Shown: positions 9,112-18,267 of the stretch, piece after piece | Position numbering within the stretch: the first letter of the stretch is position 1 | How the letters are laid out: each line of letters begins with the position of its first letter | Translations under genes and position numbers: made by a program | Notes under the pieces: generated by a model | Told to the model about the DNA's origin: nothing | Databases searched by the model: none | What the model saw: only the letters and a program-made list of their open reading frames with translations | Origin: Bacteroidota bacterium | GTDB taxonomy: Bacteria > Bacteroidota > Bacteroidia > Sphingobacteriales > Sphingobacteriaceae | Assembly: GCA_030830805.1 (NCBI GenBank) | Contig: JAURMH010000122.1 | Coordinates: 1 to 56,123, forward strand | Direction: 5' to 3' | Length of the DNA stretch: 56,123 nucleotides

Positions 9112-9630
9112 TTATTTTATATCTGTATAAGATTGTAAGCGGTTTTCGGAAGTTAATTTATTGATTAATTCGTCTGCCTTTTCGTTTGTTAAATTTTCGT
9201 AATAGTTTACTCCGCACTGTAACATCGGTGCTGATCCACAAGAGCCCAAACATTCTACTGCCTTTAGCGTAAACATGCCGTCTGCAGTAGTTTGGCCAAG
9301 TTTAATATTCAATTTGTTTTCTAAATAGCTAATTAAACTTTCGGCACCATTTATTGCGCATGGGCCAGTATGACAAACCTCTAAAGAGCATTTGCCAACA
9401 GGTTGCATATTAAACATGGAATAAAAAGAGGCAACCTCATAAACTTCAATTGGTTTAATGCCAATAATGCTTGCCACATAATCCATTGCATCCGAACTTA
9501 ACCAACCATTAAATTCTGCTTGCGCAATATGCAAGATTGGAATCAATGCCGATTTATGTTTTCCTTCCGGATATCTTTTCATTAACGCTTTTGATAGGGC
9601 TAATGCTTCTTCTGAAAATGCTAAATTCAT
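9112..9630 (-). CDS. nuoE: NADH-quinone oxidoreductase subunit E
   Basis: A 172-residue thioredoxin-like 2Fe-2S subunit carrying cluster N1a, partner of NuoF in the NADH dehydrogenase module. The four cysteines are in EVCHTGPCAI and VECLGSCGSAPM. The N-terminal helical part (AFSEEALALSKALMKRYPEG) and the ASFYSMFNMQPVGK segment match the family. It is 31 bases downstream of nuoD. Confidence 0.97.
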   Translation of the reverse strand: MNLAFSEEALALSKALMKRYPEGKHKSALIPILHIAQAEFNGWLSSDAMDYVASIIGIKPIEVYEVASFYSMFNMQPVGKCSLEVCHTGPCAINGAESLISYLENKLNIKLGQTTADGMFTLKAVECLGSCGSAPMLQCGVNYYENLTNEKADELINKLTSENRLQSYTDIK

Positions 9631-9661
9631 TTATTTATTTTTTATGCTTTTAAAAAATATA

Positions 9662-10870
9662 TTAAGCGTCTAACTCGCCTGCAATTACATTCAAACTACT
9701 CATCGTAACAATCGCATCAGATAACAAAGATCCTTTCGCTATTTCTGCAAATGCTTGATAAATAATAAAACATGGTCTTCTAAAATGCAGTCGGTACGGC
9801 GATCTGCCGCCTTCTGATATTAAATAAAATCCAAGCTCGCCATTTCCACCCTCTACTGCATGGTATAATTCGCCTTTCGGCATATCCACTTCACCCATCA
9901 CAATTTTAAAATGATAAATGAGTGCTTCCATGTTGGAATACACATCTTGCTTTTCGGGTAAGTAATAAGCAGGTACATCTGCATGGAAAATTCCTTTGGG
10001 TTCTTTTTCCATTTTTGCTAAAGCTTGTTCAATTAATCTTAAGCTCTGCCAAATTTCTTCGTTCCTTACCATATACCTATCGTAAGTATCACCGTTAGTT
10101 CCCACCGGAATTTCAAAATCAAATTCTTGATAAGAACTATATGGATTAGCCGTACGCACATCGTAGTCTATACCAGTTGCTCTTAAACATGGACCAGTAA
10201 AGCCATAGTTTAAAGCCTTCTCGGCGCTAATGGCACCGACACCAACTGTTCTATCAATAAATATTCTGTTTCTATTAAATAACTCTTCGAAAGATCTCAT
10301 CACCTTTGGGAAGGTGGCTAAAAACTTTTTGGTTTTTAAAATAGCAATGTCGTTGAAGTCTCTTTCAAAACCTCCCACACGACCAAAATTAGTAGTCAAT
10401 CTTGCGCCACAAATTTCTTCGTAAATTTCATAAATGTTTTCGCGCTCTTGCATCAAATATAAGAAGCCAGTAAAAGCGCCGGTATCTACTCCTAAAATTC
10501 CATTACAAATTAAATGATCCGAAATTCTCGCCAATTCCATAATGATGATGCGCATGTAATCTACACGCTTAGGCGTTTCAATATTCAAAAGCTTCTCCAC
10601 TGTTAAATGCCAACCAAAATTATTGATGGGCGACGAACAATAGTTGAGTCTATCAGTTAAAGGGGTGATTTGATAATAGGGGCGGTGCTCTGCAATCTTC
10701 TCAAATGCCCTATGTATGTAGCCAATAGTAGAAACAGCGCTAACAATTCTTTCACCATCCATTTCCAAAACGTTTTGGAATACCCCATGTGTTGCAGGGT
10801 GTGTTGGACCAAGATTTAAAGTTGTGGTTTCTTTTTCTAATGAATCGTTGCCAAGTTGAATATGAGCCAT
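9662..10870 (-). CDS. nuoD: NADH-quinone oxidoreductase subunit D
   Basis: The 49-kDa-type, [NiFe]-hydrogenase-derived subunit that lines the quinone cavity with NuoB and NuoH. Family signatures are [20 protein letters not shown] at the N-terminus, the quinone-site loop with [18 protein letters not shown], and [12 protein letters not shown]. At 402 residues it is the normal stand-alone NuoD, not a NuoCD fusion. It is 17 bases from nuoC. Confidence 0.98.
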   Translation of the reverse strand: MAHIQLGNDSLEKETTTLNLGPTHPATHGVFQNVLEMDGERIVSAVSTIGYIHRAFEKIAEHRPYYQITPLTDRLNYCSSPINNFGWHLTVEKLLNIETPKRVDYMRIIIMELARISDHLICNGILGVDTGAFTGFLYLMQERENIYEIYEEICGARLTTNFGRVGGFERDFNDIAILKTKKFLATFPKVMRSFEELFNRNRIFIDRTVGVGAISAEKALNYGFTGPCLRATGIDYDVRTANPYSSYQEFDFEIPVGTNGDTYDRYMVRNEEIWQSLRLIEQALAKMEKEPKGIFHADVPAYYLPEKQDVYSNMEALIYHFKIVMGEVDMPKGELYHAVEGGNGELGFYLISEGGRSPYRLHFRRPCFIIYQAFAEIAKGSLLSDAIVTMSSLNVIAGELDA

Positions 10871-10887
10871 AATTCTATGTTAATTTT

Positions 10888-11385
10888 TTATCTGCCGAAA
10901 TAAGTATCGTTTTTATCAATTCTGTTTGGATCTTCTAGTGGATGTTCTTTTCTCATTGGAAAAGCAACCATGTCGTCCACATTTAAAATTCTAACCAAAT
11001 TTGGATGTCCTTCAAAAATTACTCCGAAGAAATCATAGGTTTCTCGCTCTTGCCAATTTGCAGATTCATACAAAACTGTAGCGGTTGGAATTTTCGGATT
11101 TGATTCAGGAATAAAAACTTTTATTCTTACACGAAAATTATTTTCCATGCTTTGCACATGGTAAACAACTGCCAACTCTTTAGTTGCAGGATAATGAACT
11201 GCACAAACATCTGTTAAAAAACGAAAGCGATATTCCTCGTTTTCGTTTAAGTATTTCAATACAGGAATGATGCTGTCTTTGTTGGTTTGAAAGGTTAACA
11301 AACCATAAGGCTGTTCAAAATTGCTCAATGCAGTTCCAAAAGTAGACTGCAAATCTGCGATCAATTTTTCTGTTGCTATTGCCAT
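10888..11385 (-). CDS. nuoC: NADH-quinone oxidoreductase subunit C
   Basis: A 165-residue 30-kDa-type subunit of the peripheral arm. The family signature WQERETYDFFGVIFEGHPNL, followed by a hydrophobic RIL and MRKEHPLED, is present at residues 115-155. It is a separate gene from nuoD, as usual in Bacteroidota. The start lies one base from the nuoB stop. Confidence 0.97.
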   Translation of the reverse strand: MAIATEKLIADLQSTFGTALSNFEQPYGLLTFQTNKDSIIPVLKYLNENEEYRFRFLTDVCAVHYPATKELAVVYHVQSMENNFRVRIKVFIPESNPKIPTATVLYESANWQERETYDFFGVIFEGHPNLVRILNVDDMVAFPMRKEHPLEDPNRIDKNDTYFGR

Positions 11386-11386
11386 T

Positions 11387-11929
11387 TTATTTAATTCCGT
11401 AATTAGTCATAAGGGCTTGGTACTCTGGTGTATTTCTTCTACGCATCGATTCAGATTTTACTAAATCTTGAATGCGATTGAAGCCATCGATGATTGCTTC
11501 GGGGCGCGGCGGACAACCAGGCACGTAAACATCTACAGGAATAATTTCGTCGATACCTTGCATTACACTGTAAGTATCGAAGATACCACCAGAAGATGCA
11601 CAAGCACCAACAGCAATTACCCAGCGGGGTTCAGCCATTTGTAAATAAACTTGTTTTAAAACAGGACCCATTTTTTTTGCGATGGTTCCCATTACCATTA
11701 ATAAATCTGCTTGACGAGGAGAAAAACTTGGACGCTCAGAACCAAATCTAGCGAAGTCATAATGAGATCCCATGGTAGCCATAAACTCAATTCCGCAACA
11801 TGAAGTTGCAAAAGGTAAAGGCCATAATGAATGTGATCTTGCAAGACCTACCACTTTATCTAATCGCGTTGCGAAAAAACCTGCACCTTCTATTCCTTCT
11901 GGTGCCGAAACAATTTTGATATCACTCAT
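11387..11929 (-). CDS. nuoB: NADH-quinone oxidoreductase subunit B
   Basis: The 20-kDa-type subunit that carries cluster N2, the last electron donor to quinone. The adjacent cysteine pair is in [20 protein letters not shown], with the remaining cysteines in [17 protein letters not shown] and [15 protein letters not shown] place the start at the ATG at 11929 ([12 protein letters not shown]), nine codons inside the longest open frame, because the upstream codons read through a terminator-like hairpin and do not look like NuoB. Confidence 0.97.
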   Translation of the reverse strand: MSDIKIVSAPEGIEGAGFFATRLDKVVGLARSHSLWPLPFATSCCGIEFMATMGSHYDFARFGSERPSFSPRQADLLMVMGTIAKKMGPVLKQVYLQMAEPRWVIAVGACASSGGIFDTYSVMQGIDEIIPVDVYVPGCPPRPEAIIDGFNRIQDLVKSESMRRRNTPEYQALMTNYGIK

Positions 11930-11939
11930 AAAAATGCTT

Positions 11940-11974
11940 AAAAACAAAACGCACATCTTACCTGAAGATGTGCG
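11940..11974 (-). terminator. Terminator-like hairpin between nuoA and nuoB
   Basis: A perfect 10-bp stem (CGCACATCTT at 11950-11959 and AAGATGTGCG at 11965-11974) with a five-base loop. On the minus strand it is followed at once by TTTTGTTTTT. This is the form of an intrinsic terminator, yet it lies inside the operon, after nuoA (ends 12030) and 21 bases before the nuoB ATG. It may act as an attenuator, as a processing or stability element that sets nuoA against nuoB-N levels, or as a partial terminator with a separate nuoB promoter upstream. The structure is seen directly; its role is inferred. Confidence 0.7.
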
Positions 11975-12029
11975 TCAAATGTACAATAAATATTACTTTT
12001 TAAGGGTTTAGCGACAAGAAAAATCTTAA

Positions 12030-12401
12030 TTATTCCCAGTCTAAAGCACCCTTTTTTAATAGGTAAAAGAAGCCTGCTAAAAGGAAGCCCACAAAGGTGA
12101 ACATTTCTAAAAAACCAGTGATTCCAAACTCTCTAAAATTGACTGCCCAAGGATACATAAAAATTACCTCGACATCGAATAACACAAACAAAATGGCAAC
12201 CAAAAAGTACTTCACAGAAATAGGAGACCTGGCATCGCCTTGTTGCTCAATTCCGCACTCAAAATTGGCCAATTTATCGGCTGTTTTGCGCTTAGGGCCA
12301 ATGTAATGAGTAGCCAACATAGTAACAGCAACAAAGCCAATGGCCGCAAACAGTTGTAATACGATTGGGAAGTAATCGGCTGGTATAAATGAATTTCCCA
12401 T
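12030..12401 (-). CDS. nuoA: NADH-quinone oxidoreductase subunit A
   Basis: A 123-residue subunit with three membrane helices. The conserved loop and second helix read ANFECGIEQQGDARSPISVK, followed by KYFLVAILFVLFDVEVIFMYPW, which includes the family's acidic membrane residues. It is the first nuo gene here. It starts 35 bases after the upstream TPR gene on the same strand, so the whole TonB-nuo block could be transcribed together, although a promoter in the gap or inside the TPR gene cannot be excluded. Confidence 0.97.
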   Translation of the reverse strand: MGNSFIPADYFPIVLQLFAAIGFVAVTMLATHYIGPKRKTADKLANFECGIEQQGDARSPISVKYFLVAILFVLFDVEVIFMYPWAVNFREFGITGFLEMFTFVGFLLAGFFYLLKKGALDWE

Positions 12402-12436
12402 ATTTTTAATGTTTAATTAGGTGGTAAATTTAATGA

Positions 12437-14050
12437 TTATTTCTTTGACTCTTTAATTAAACCCTCTATATTCAATTTAGCGTCTTTGTCATTAGGGTCA
12501 ATTTCAATTACTTTCTGGAAATTACCAATTGCTGCAGTATAATCTTTCAAAATAGTGTAGTTATAATCACCCAAATACTTATAAGCCTCAATCAATTCTT
12601 TACCCGATTTTTTGAGGTCTAATTTTGGATCTGCAATAGTTAGTTCAATAAACTTTTCGTAGAAAGGTTTAGCTAAACCATCATTAATTTTATCGACATT
12701 ATCTAATTGCACATTGTTTCTAGCGCGAAACAAATAAGCTGGTTTGTATGCTGCATTTAATTCCAAAAGTTTAGCAAAAGAGGAATCTGATTTAGCAAAT
12801 TCTAATCCGAAATAATATTTTCTACCTAGATTAAAATAATCTACCGCTGTTGGTTTGGTGTTCAATATTTTTAATTCGTAGGTTTCTGCAGATAATTTAT
12901 ATTGCTTCATCGAGAAATAGGCATCCGATAAATCTCCATATAAATCTCTGCTAGTCGTATCGAGCGCAATGGCGCGTGTAATAGTGTTTACACCCAATGA
13001 GTCTAATTTATTTTTTACTTGCAGTTTGCCTAAATAAGCATAATCTTGAGGTAAAATTTTTGCCGGATTCATCGAGAAAAATTTATTCATTGCGCTTAAT
13101 CCGGCTTTGTAATCTTTAACCTCGTAAGAAGAATAACCTAATAATCGGTAGTTAATATAATCACTAGAATCTTTCGCTACAATTTGTTTGATGATATCGA
13201 TAGACTCTTGAAATTGTTTTCCGTAAAATAAAAACTTAGCATAACGCAATTGCGAATTCAAAGATTTATCGGTAAGCAATAAATATTTTTTATAATTTTC
13301 GACGGCACTTTCAAAATGTTTAGCAGTTAATTCTAATTCACCGTATTCTCTATAAATTGGCGCAAAAGTAGAGTCTATTTTAATCGCTTTATCGAAAGCA
13401 ATTTTCGCTTCTGCGTAATTCAAAGATCTGGTCCAAAGCTTTCCTGTGCGGACATGTGCGTTCACATAGTTAGGGTTTAACTTAAGTGCTTCTGTGTAAT
13501 ATTTAACCGCTTCCGAACCGTTGGCTTGCTCCATATACACGTCGCCGATAGCTACTAATAATTCGGGGCTCTTTTGGTTAATCGCTTTTGCTTTTAAGAA
13601 ATAACTTAATGCTTCTTCGAAATTTCGTACGCCTAATTCGCGGTATACTTCGCCAATGCTAATATAGGTTTGAAAATCTTTTCCTAATGAAATAGCAATT
13701 GCTTTATCGAAATTTACTTTAGCTTCTGTTACATTTCCTAAGTCGTAATCTACCGAACCCAAACCTACTATGTTTAAGGTAGAGTTAGGGTTTGCAGCCA
13801 AACCTTGTTGAAAATAAAACTTAGCCGAATCAATTTTATCTTGCTTATAATAAGCTTTTCCTAAATAATAATAATTGTCGGCGTTGCTTGGATTTTCTAG
13901 TATTAATGTGCTAAAAATTCTTTTTGCTTTTTCAAATTGCTCTACTTCAATTGCCCTGATTCCTTTTACTGCTTCTTGCGCCTTTACAATTGTAAAAGTG
14001 GAAACCACTATAATGGCAACAAGACAAGCGTTCTTTAAACTTCGATTCAT
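12437..14050 (-). CDS. Periplasmic TPR-repeat protein of the TonB cluster
   Basis: About 537 residues. An N-terminal signal peptide (MNRSLKNACLVAIIVVSTF, cleaved near VKAQ) is followed by roughly a dozen tetratricopeptide repeats over the whole length; typical units are YYYLGKAYYKQDKIDSAKFY and VNAHVRTGKLWTRSLNYAEA. No enzymatic domain is visible. The chosen ATG at 14050 gives a clean signal peptide; a longer frame begins 14 codons upstream inside the end of the PstS-like gene. Starting 10 bases after that gene, it should act with it and with TonB/ExbBD as a periplasmic scaffold. That role is inferred. Confidence 0.88.
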   Translation of the reverse strand: MNRSLKNACLVAIIVVSTFTIVKAQEAVKGIRAIEVEQFEKAKRIFSTLILENPSNADNYYYLGKAYYKQDKIDSAKFYFQQGLAANPNSTLNIVGLGSVDYDLGNVTEAKVNFDKAIAISLGKDFQTYISIGEVYRELGVRNFEEALSYFLKAKAINQKSPELLVAIGDVYMEQANGSEAVKYYTEALKLNPNYVNAHVRTGKLWTRSLNYAEAKIAFDKAIKIDSTFAPIYREYGELELTAKHFESAVENYKKYLLLTDKSLNSQLRYAKFLFYGKQFQESIDIIKQIVAKDSSDYINYRLLGYSSYEVKDYKAGLSAMNKFFSMNPAKILPQDYAYLGKLQVKNKLDSLGVNTITRAIALDTTSRDLYGDLSDAYFSMKQYKLSAETYELKILNTKPTAVDYFNLGRKYYFGLEFAKSDSSFAKLLELNAAYKPAYLFRARNNVQLDNVDKINDGLAKPFYEKFIELTIADPKLDLKKSGKELIEAYKYLGDYNYTILKDYTAAIGNFQKVIEIDPNDKDAKLNIEGLIKESKK

Positions 14051-14060
14051 GCTAAATTTT

Positions 14061-14996
14061 TTAATTTGTTTGTATAATTCTAATAGGTGCATTGGCTGGC
14101 AATAAGCCAGATTTTAAAATAATTTTTTGGCCTTTATCGCTTGATATAAACGATGCAAACCCAGTGGCAAGGCCTGCCCTAGGCTCTCTGCTAATACTGT
14201 ATATTTCGCGCAATAATGGATATTGTTTAGTGGCAAAGTATGCTTGGTAGGGTTGGTAATAATAATCATCGCCCAAATCGCCTGGGTCGCCCATAATACC
14301 CACTACATTTATACCGCTTTTAAATTTCATGGCCTTTGGATCGTCTTTGTCGCTAATCCAATTTACACCTACAATTCCTAATGCGTTTTTATTTTCGCTA
14401 ACATATTTTATAACTTCTTCGTTTGATTTTAATGCATAACCTGGTATCGCTTTTTGACCTACTAATTCGGCCATGTATCTAACAGTTCCGCTGTTCTTAT
14501 TATCAAATACAAGATTTATTTTTGCAAGCGTAGATTTTTTATCGAGTGTATTCCAATCAGTAAAATTTCCGCGCATAATTTCGCGCACTTGTGCTAATGT
14601 AAAAGTAGTATCAGTATTTTGATTATTTACAATCAAAGCAATACCATCAGTTGCTATTTTATTTTGCGTATAGCTGTGTTTCCCTTTAAAATAAGCTATT
14701 TCGGAAGGGTTTAAGCCTCTAGCAGCAATCACTAAAGAGATGCTGTCTTTGACAAACAAATCCATCATGTCTAGCTCAGGCAAATAAACTGCGCTTACGT
14801 TTGCTTTAGGATAAATGGTTTCGAAAACTTGTTCTTGCGCATCGATGATAGAAAGTAGTGTTTCGTCTGCTGCAATTTTAACTTCACCGGTAGTAGTGGT
14901 GCTGAGCTCTTTTCGGTTTTTATCTTTATTGTTTGAGCAAGCAGAAAAGCAGATTCCAATTAGGGCAAATAATAAAAATTTATTCTTCGTCTTCAT
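14061..14996 (-). CDS. PstS-like phosphate-type substrate-binding lipoprotein
   Basis: A 311-residue solute-binding protein of the PstS-like family. The signal peptide ends in a lipobox (GICFSAC, Cys20), so the mature protein should be membrane-anchored. Ligand-loop features include TDGIALIVNN, an IMRGNFTDWNTL segment, and a DNKNSGTVRYM loop similar to the anion-binding Ser-Gly-Thr of PstS. No pstCAB transporter or phoU gene is nearby. Instead it overlaps the preceding 79-residue membrane protein gene by 17 bases and is followed by the TPR gene. Phosphate as ligand is plausible but unproven. Confidence 0.88.
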   Translation of the reverse strand: MKTKNKFLLFALIGICFSACSNNKDKNRKELSTTTTGEVKIAADETLLSIIDAQEQVFETIYPKANVSAVYLPELDMMDLFVKDSISLVIAARGLNPSEIAYFKGKHSYTQNKIATDGIALIVNNQNTDTTFTLAQVREIMRGNFTDWNTLDKKSTLAKINLVFDNKNSGTVRYMAELVGQKAIPGYALKSNEEVIKYVSENKNALGIVGVNWISDKDDPKAMKFKSGINVVGIMGDPGDLGDDYYYQPYQAYFATKQYPLLREIYSISREPRAGLATGFASFISSDKGQKIILKSGLLPANAPIRIIQTN

Positions 14997-15219
14997 TGTT
15001 GCTTTTTTTCCAATTAGTAAATGCTCTCCACAATCTAAAAAAAGAATAGGCTATAAAAATACAGCCTATTCCAATTTTAACTATTTTATCATATTCAGCT
15101 AAGAAATTTCCTATACTGAGTAAACTCAATCCGATTACTAAATAAACAAGCGACATGATTATTCCAAATACGAAAATCACTTTTTCTCGCATGGACCATA
15201 AATCCGCTGGTTTATTCAT
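14980..15219 (-). CDS. Small two-helix membrane protein of the TonB cluster
   Basis: A 79-residue protein that I do not recognise. Two hydrophobic segments (about residues 12-34 and 46-62) are joined by a short polar loop, and a charged C-terminal tail ends in KKSNNEDEE. It begins 5 bases after tonB, and its end overlaps the start of the PstS-like gene by 17 bases, so translation is probably coupled. It is likely an inner-membrane accessory of the TonB/ExbBD complex or of the lipoprotein; this is inference from position only. Confidence 0.8.
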   Translation of the reverse strand: MNKPADLWSMREKVIFVFGIIMSLVYLVIGLSLLSIGNFLAEYDKIVKIGIGCIFIAYSFFRLWRAFTNWKKSNNEDEE

Positions 15220-15224
15220 TTTTA

Positions 15225-16019
15225 TTACATCAATTTAAATTTCACTGGCACGTTAAACTGCACACGCACTGGTCTTCCGTTTTGTCTACCAGGTGCAAAG
15301 TTTGGCAAGTTTTTAATTACGCGCTTTGCCTCTTCGTCACAACCGCCACCAATGCCTCGTAATATTTTTACATCAGAAACGCTACCATCTTTTTCTACAA
15401 CGAAAGAGATAAATACAGTTCCTTCAATATTGTTTTCCCTAGCCATAGCTGGGTATTTTGTATTCCTTGCAATGTAAGCGATTAATGCGCCTTCGCCTCC
15501 TCCTGGAAATTCTGGCATTTGCTCAACCGAAATAAATGGTGCTTCTTCACCTGTAATATCTCCATCTAAACCACTTAGATCAACTTCTGCGTTTGGATCA
15601 CCTTGAACAGTTGTTAAACCAGCATCCACTTTTTTTAATTCCTCTTGAATGGGAGGTGGTTCATCAGGTACCTGATCATCTGGTTTAATTACCGGAGGAG
15701 TAAATTTAATCGTCGATTTTAAAGGTGGTGGTGGAGGTGGTGGTGGCGTTGGTTGGTTTTTATCAACCGGCGGCACATCCTCTAAAACGTTGGTTTGGTC
15801 TACCTTTACAATTTTCTCGTCTGGAAGTGCATTGGATATTAAACGAATAATTAATGGTGCACTTACCGACAAAGTAAAAGCAACTATTGCCAAAACAATA
15901 CCTAAAAATGCATGTTTTGGATAACTTTTACGAATTTCAAAAGCACCATACTCCTGGTTTCTACCACGGAATACGAGCTCTATCCATTTGCCATCATATA
16001 AATCTATTTTACCTGCCAT
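15225..16019 (-). CDS. tonB: TonB energy transducer
   Basis: A 264-residue TonB that carries proton-motive energy from ExbB/ExbD to outer-membrane receptors. The cytoplasmic N-terminus has the Bacteroidota-type motif LVFRGRNQEYGAFEIRKSYP. One membrane helix follows at about residues 35-58, then a proline-rich periplasmic linker (a run of eight prolines near residue 93), and a TonB C-terminal domain at about 165-264 beginning MPEFPGGGEGALIAYIARN. The long cytoplasmic N-terminal segment differs from the E. coli protein but is normal in this phylum. It follows exbD by 21 bases. Confidence 0.95.
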   Translation of the reverse strand: MAGKIDLYDGKWIELVFRGRNQEYGAFEIRKSYPKHAFLGIVLAIVAFTLSVSAPLIIRLISNALPDEKIVKVDQTNVLEDVPPVDKNQPTPPPPPPPPLKSTIKFTPPVIKPDDQVPDEPPPIQEELKKVDAGLTTVQGDPNAEVDLSGLDGDITGEEAPFISVEQMPEFPGGGEGALIAYIARNTKYPAMARENNIEGTVFISFVVEKDGSVSDVKILRGIGGGCDEEAKRVIKNLPNFAPGRQNGRPVRVQFNVPVKFKLM

Positions 16020-16040
16020 TTGCTAATTTCTTTTATAGAA

Positions 16041-16676
16041 TTATAATGTGGTTTTACTTAATAACGCTAAATCAATTGGCGTAATATCTACAATTGCATA
16101 ACGACCAATATTACAGATATTCATTTCATCTAAGATGTCAACTAAATTTCCGTATCTCGAATTATCGTCTGCCTTAATAATAACAATTAAACCATCTTTA
16201 AAAGATTTAATGGCATATACTTTTGCTCTGAAATCTTCTTCTGTAATTTTATTGGTTTGTAATTGCCCTTTGTAAATTCCAATAGAGTCTACGCTTGCAT
16301 TTCTAATTTTGTTTTCTTGTAATAAAACTTTACGAATGCCATCTTTACCATAGTCTGTAACTGTTGTAAGACCTGGCTCACCAGTTTTTTCATCAACAAA
16401 ATAATAAACAACTTTATTTTCTTTAGTAAGCAACACCGTCAAGGTTTGAGATGCTTTTACTTTAGTTTGTTGATCTTCGGTTAAGTTTTTATCCTTAACT
16501 GGCATATTGATTTCCATGGTTTGCGGCTTATTCATGGAAGTGGTTAACATAAAGAAAGTAATCAATAAAAAACCTAAGTCAACCATGGGTGTAAAATCCA
16601 CCCTTGTTGACATTTTTTTACCTTTCTTTTTGCCTTTATGGGCTCCACCGCCACCGCCACTTTCTATATCTGACAT
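16041..16676 (-). CDS. exbD: ExbD/TolR family biopolymer transport protein (second copy)
   Basis: A 211-residue ExbD-like protein. A Gly- and Lys-rich cytoplasmic N-terminus (SGGGGGAHKGKKKGKK) precedes RVDFTPMVDLGFLLITFFML, a single helix with the proton-carrying Asp of the family. A periplasmic domain ends with IIKADDNSRYGNLVDILDEM. It works with ExbB as the proton channel that drives TonB. Two consecutive exbD genes are common in Bacteroidota TonB clusters. The gap to the first exbD is 22 bases. Confidence 0.93.
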   Translation of the reverse strand: MSDIESGGGGGAHKGKKKGKKMSTRVDFTPMVDLGFLLITFFMLTTSMNKPQTMEINMPVKDKNLTEDQQTKVKASQTLTVLLTKENKVVYYFVDEKTGEPGLTTVTDYGKDGIRKVLLQENKIRNASVDSIGIYKGQLQTNKITEEDFRAKVYAIKSFKDGLIVIIKADDNSRYGNLVDILDEMNICNIGRYAIVDITPIDLALLSKTTL

Positions 16677-16698
16677 CGCTAATTTTTTTTATGAATTA

Positions 16699-17298
16699 TT
16701 AATTCTCAGCTTTTTCCAAGCTTGTAATAAAGTTGAAACGGTCTACTTTTTTGTCTTGCAAAGTTGCTATTACTTGCTTTACTACAGGAAATCCTGCATT
16801 TTGATCGCCTTTTACAGCAACCCTTAAAGCCTTATTCGTAAAACGTGCTTGCAATACCCAATCAGCTAATTCGTTGTTCGTAGAATCCGAAGGAATTCCA
16901 GTTTGAGCGAATTTTTTTCTGCCTTCTGAGTCTAAGTCTAAATACTGTCCTAGATTTTTAACCGGCACACCAAATGAACTCAATAAAGAGAATTCTTTTT
17001 TCTGTTTGTCGTTAAAAGTTAATTGATATTTAGTAGCCATTTTATCTAACAATTCTAATCTATTCGCTTCTCCATCCATTGCAAAAAACACACGCGAATC
17101 TTTGTCTATTGTTAATAATAAAATGTCTGTTTCTGGTAACTTTATTTCTGAGATCGAGGATGGTGTTGTCACCGTCACAGGTTCATCAGGTTTAAACTTG
17201 GTAGCCAACATAAAGAACGTAAGAAGCAAGAACGCGACGTCGGTCATAGCCGTCATGTCTACTACTGTACTCTTACGAGGAACCTTTACTTTTGACAT
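16699..17298 (-). CDS. exbD: ExbD/TolR family biopolymer transport protein (first copy)
   Basis: A 199-residue ExbD-like protein. The N-terminus KVPRKSTVVDMTAMTDVAFL continues into LLTFFML, giving one membrane helix with the conserved Asp. The periplasmic domain ends VAVKGDQNAGFPVVKQVIAT. It differs clearly in sequence from the next exbD, so the pair probably forms a heteromeric stator component instead of being a recent duplication. It lies 39 bases after exbB. Confidence 0.93.
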   Translation of the reverse strand: MSKVKVPRKSTVVDMTAMTDVAFLLLTFFMLATKFKPDEPVTVTTPSSISEIKLPETDILLLTIDKDSRVFFAMDGEANRLELLDKMATKYQLTFNDKQKKEFSLLSSFGVPVKNLGQYLDLDSEGRKKFAQTGIPSDSTNNELADWVLQARFTNKALRVAVKGDQNAGFPVVKQVIATLQDKKVDRFNFITSLEKAEN

Positions 17299-17337
17299 TG
17301 TATTTGTTATTAATGTTTAAATATTGCTTATCAATTA

Positions 17338-18180
17338 TTATCTGTTTTTAGCAGCAAACGTTTGTACGATACTGTAACCTGCTTCATCAATTGCATAAGT
17401 AATTGCATCTATTTTACTAGTAAATACATTGTACATAATTGTTGCAATAGCAGAGTTACCAATACCTAAAGCCGTGTTGATTAAGGCCTCAGAAATACCT
17501 GTTGCTAAAGCTACAGAGTCTGGAGAACCTGCGGTTGCTAATGCAGAGAACGCTTTAATCATACCCAATACCGTTCCTAATAACGCGATTAAGGTAGAAA
17601 CCGAAGCCATGGTTGCAATAACAACTAAGTTTTTTTCTAAACCTGGTAATTCTAAAGTAACCGACTCTTCAATTTCTTTTTGAATAGAGATGATTCTTTG
17701 GTCTACCGGCATAGAAGTTAAGCCTTGCATTTCTTTGTATTTAATTAGCGTAGAACGCATTACATTCGCAACAGAACCTCTTTGTGCGTCACACTCTTTA
17801 ATAGCGCCATCTACATCATTTTGGTCTAATTTTGCTCTGATTTTTCTAACAAATGCTTCTGCATTTCCTTTTCCTTGTGCTTTACCAATTGTTAAGTAAC
17901 GCTCAATAGAAAAAGTAATGTTCATTAAAACCAATGACAATAAAATAGGTACAATGTAACCACCTTTGTGGATCAAACCTAATACGTGTCCTGCACCTTC
18001 TTGAACTGGGTGATTTGCTGGATCATTTCCTTCAAAGTTTGAAGGCGCACCCATCACAAATGTATAAATTAAGATGCCCACCAATAAACATAGTGGAATA
18101 GTGAATGATGCGAAAAAAGAACTTAATCCATTTCCTTTTTCAACTTTTGCAGCAGCAGCTACTTTTGCTTCGTTTGCCAT
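17338..18180 (-). CDS. exbB: MotA/TolQ/ExbB proton channel family protein
   Basis: A 280-residue proton-channel protein. An N-terminal helix (SFFASFTIPLCLLVGILIYT) is followed by a periplasmic stretch, a second helix (GGYIVPILLSLVLMNITFSI), a cytoplasmic helical domain with KIRAKLDQNDVDGAIKECD, and two final helices (LVVIATMASVSTLIALLGTV and the GISEALINTALGIG region). The extra N-terminal helix compared with minimal TolQ is usual in Bacteroidota. It is the first gene of the TonB cluster and has a promoter-like site about 80 bases upstream. Confidence 0.95.
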   Translation of the reverse strand: MANEAKVAAAAKVEKGNGLSSFFASFTIPLCLLVGILIYTFVMGAPSNFEGNDPANHPVQEGAGHVLGLIHKGGYIVPILLSLVLMNITFSIERYLTIGKAQGKGNAEAFVRKIRAKLDQNDVDGAIKECDAQRGSVANVMRSTLIKYKEMQGLTSMPVDQRIISIQKEIEESVTLELPGLEKNLVVIATMASVSTLIALLGTVLGMIKAFSALATAGSPDSVALATGISEALINTALGIGNSAIATIMYNVFTSKIDAITYAIDEAGYSIVQTFAAKNR

Positions 18181-18259
18181 TGTTTTATTAATTAGTTTTT
18201 ATTTTAAGATTTAACGATACTATTTAGATTAAAATTGCCCAAAATGTATTAAAGGCACA

Positions 18260-18267
18260 CAAAAATA
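18260..18267 (-). promoter_or_regulatory. Candidate -7 promoter element for the exbB cluster
   Basis: On the minus strand this reads TATTTTTG, an exact match to the Bacteroidota sigma-ABfr -7 consensus TAnnTTTG, in the 203-base gap upstream of exbB. A clear TTTG at the -33 position is not visible, so the match rests on the -7 box. Transcription would start about 70 bases before the ATG. I see nothing else in this gap (18181-18383), and no obvious terminator for the DUF3127 gene that ends at 18384. Confidence 0.35.
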
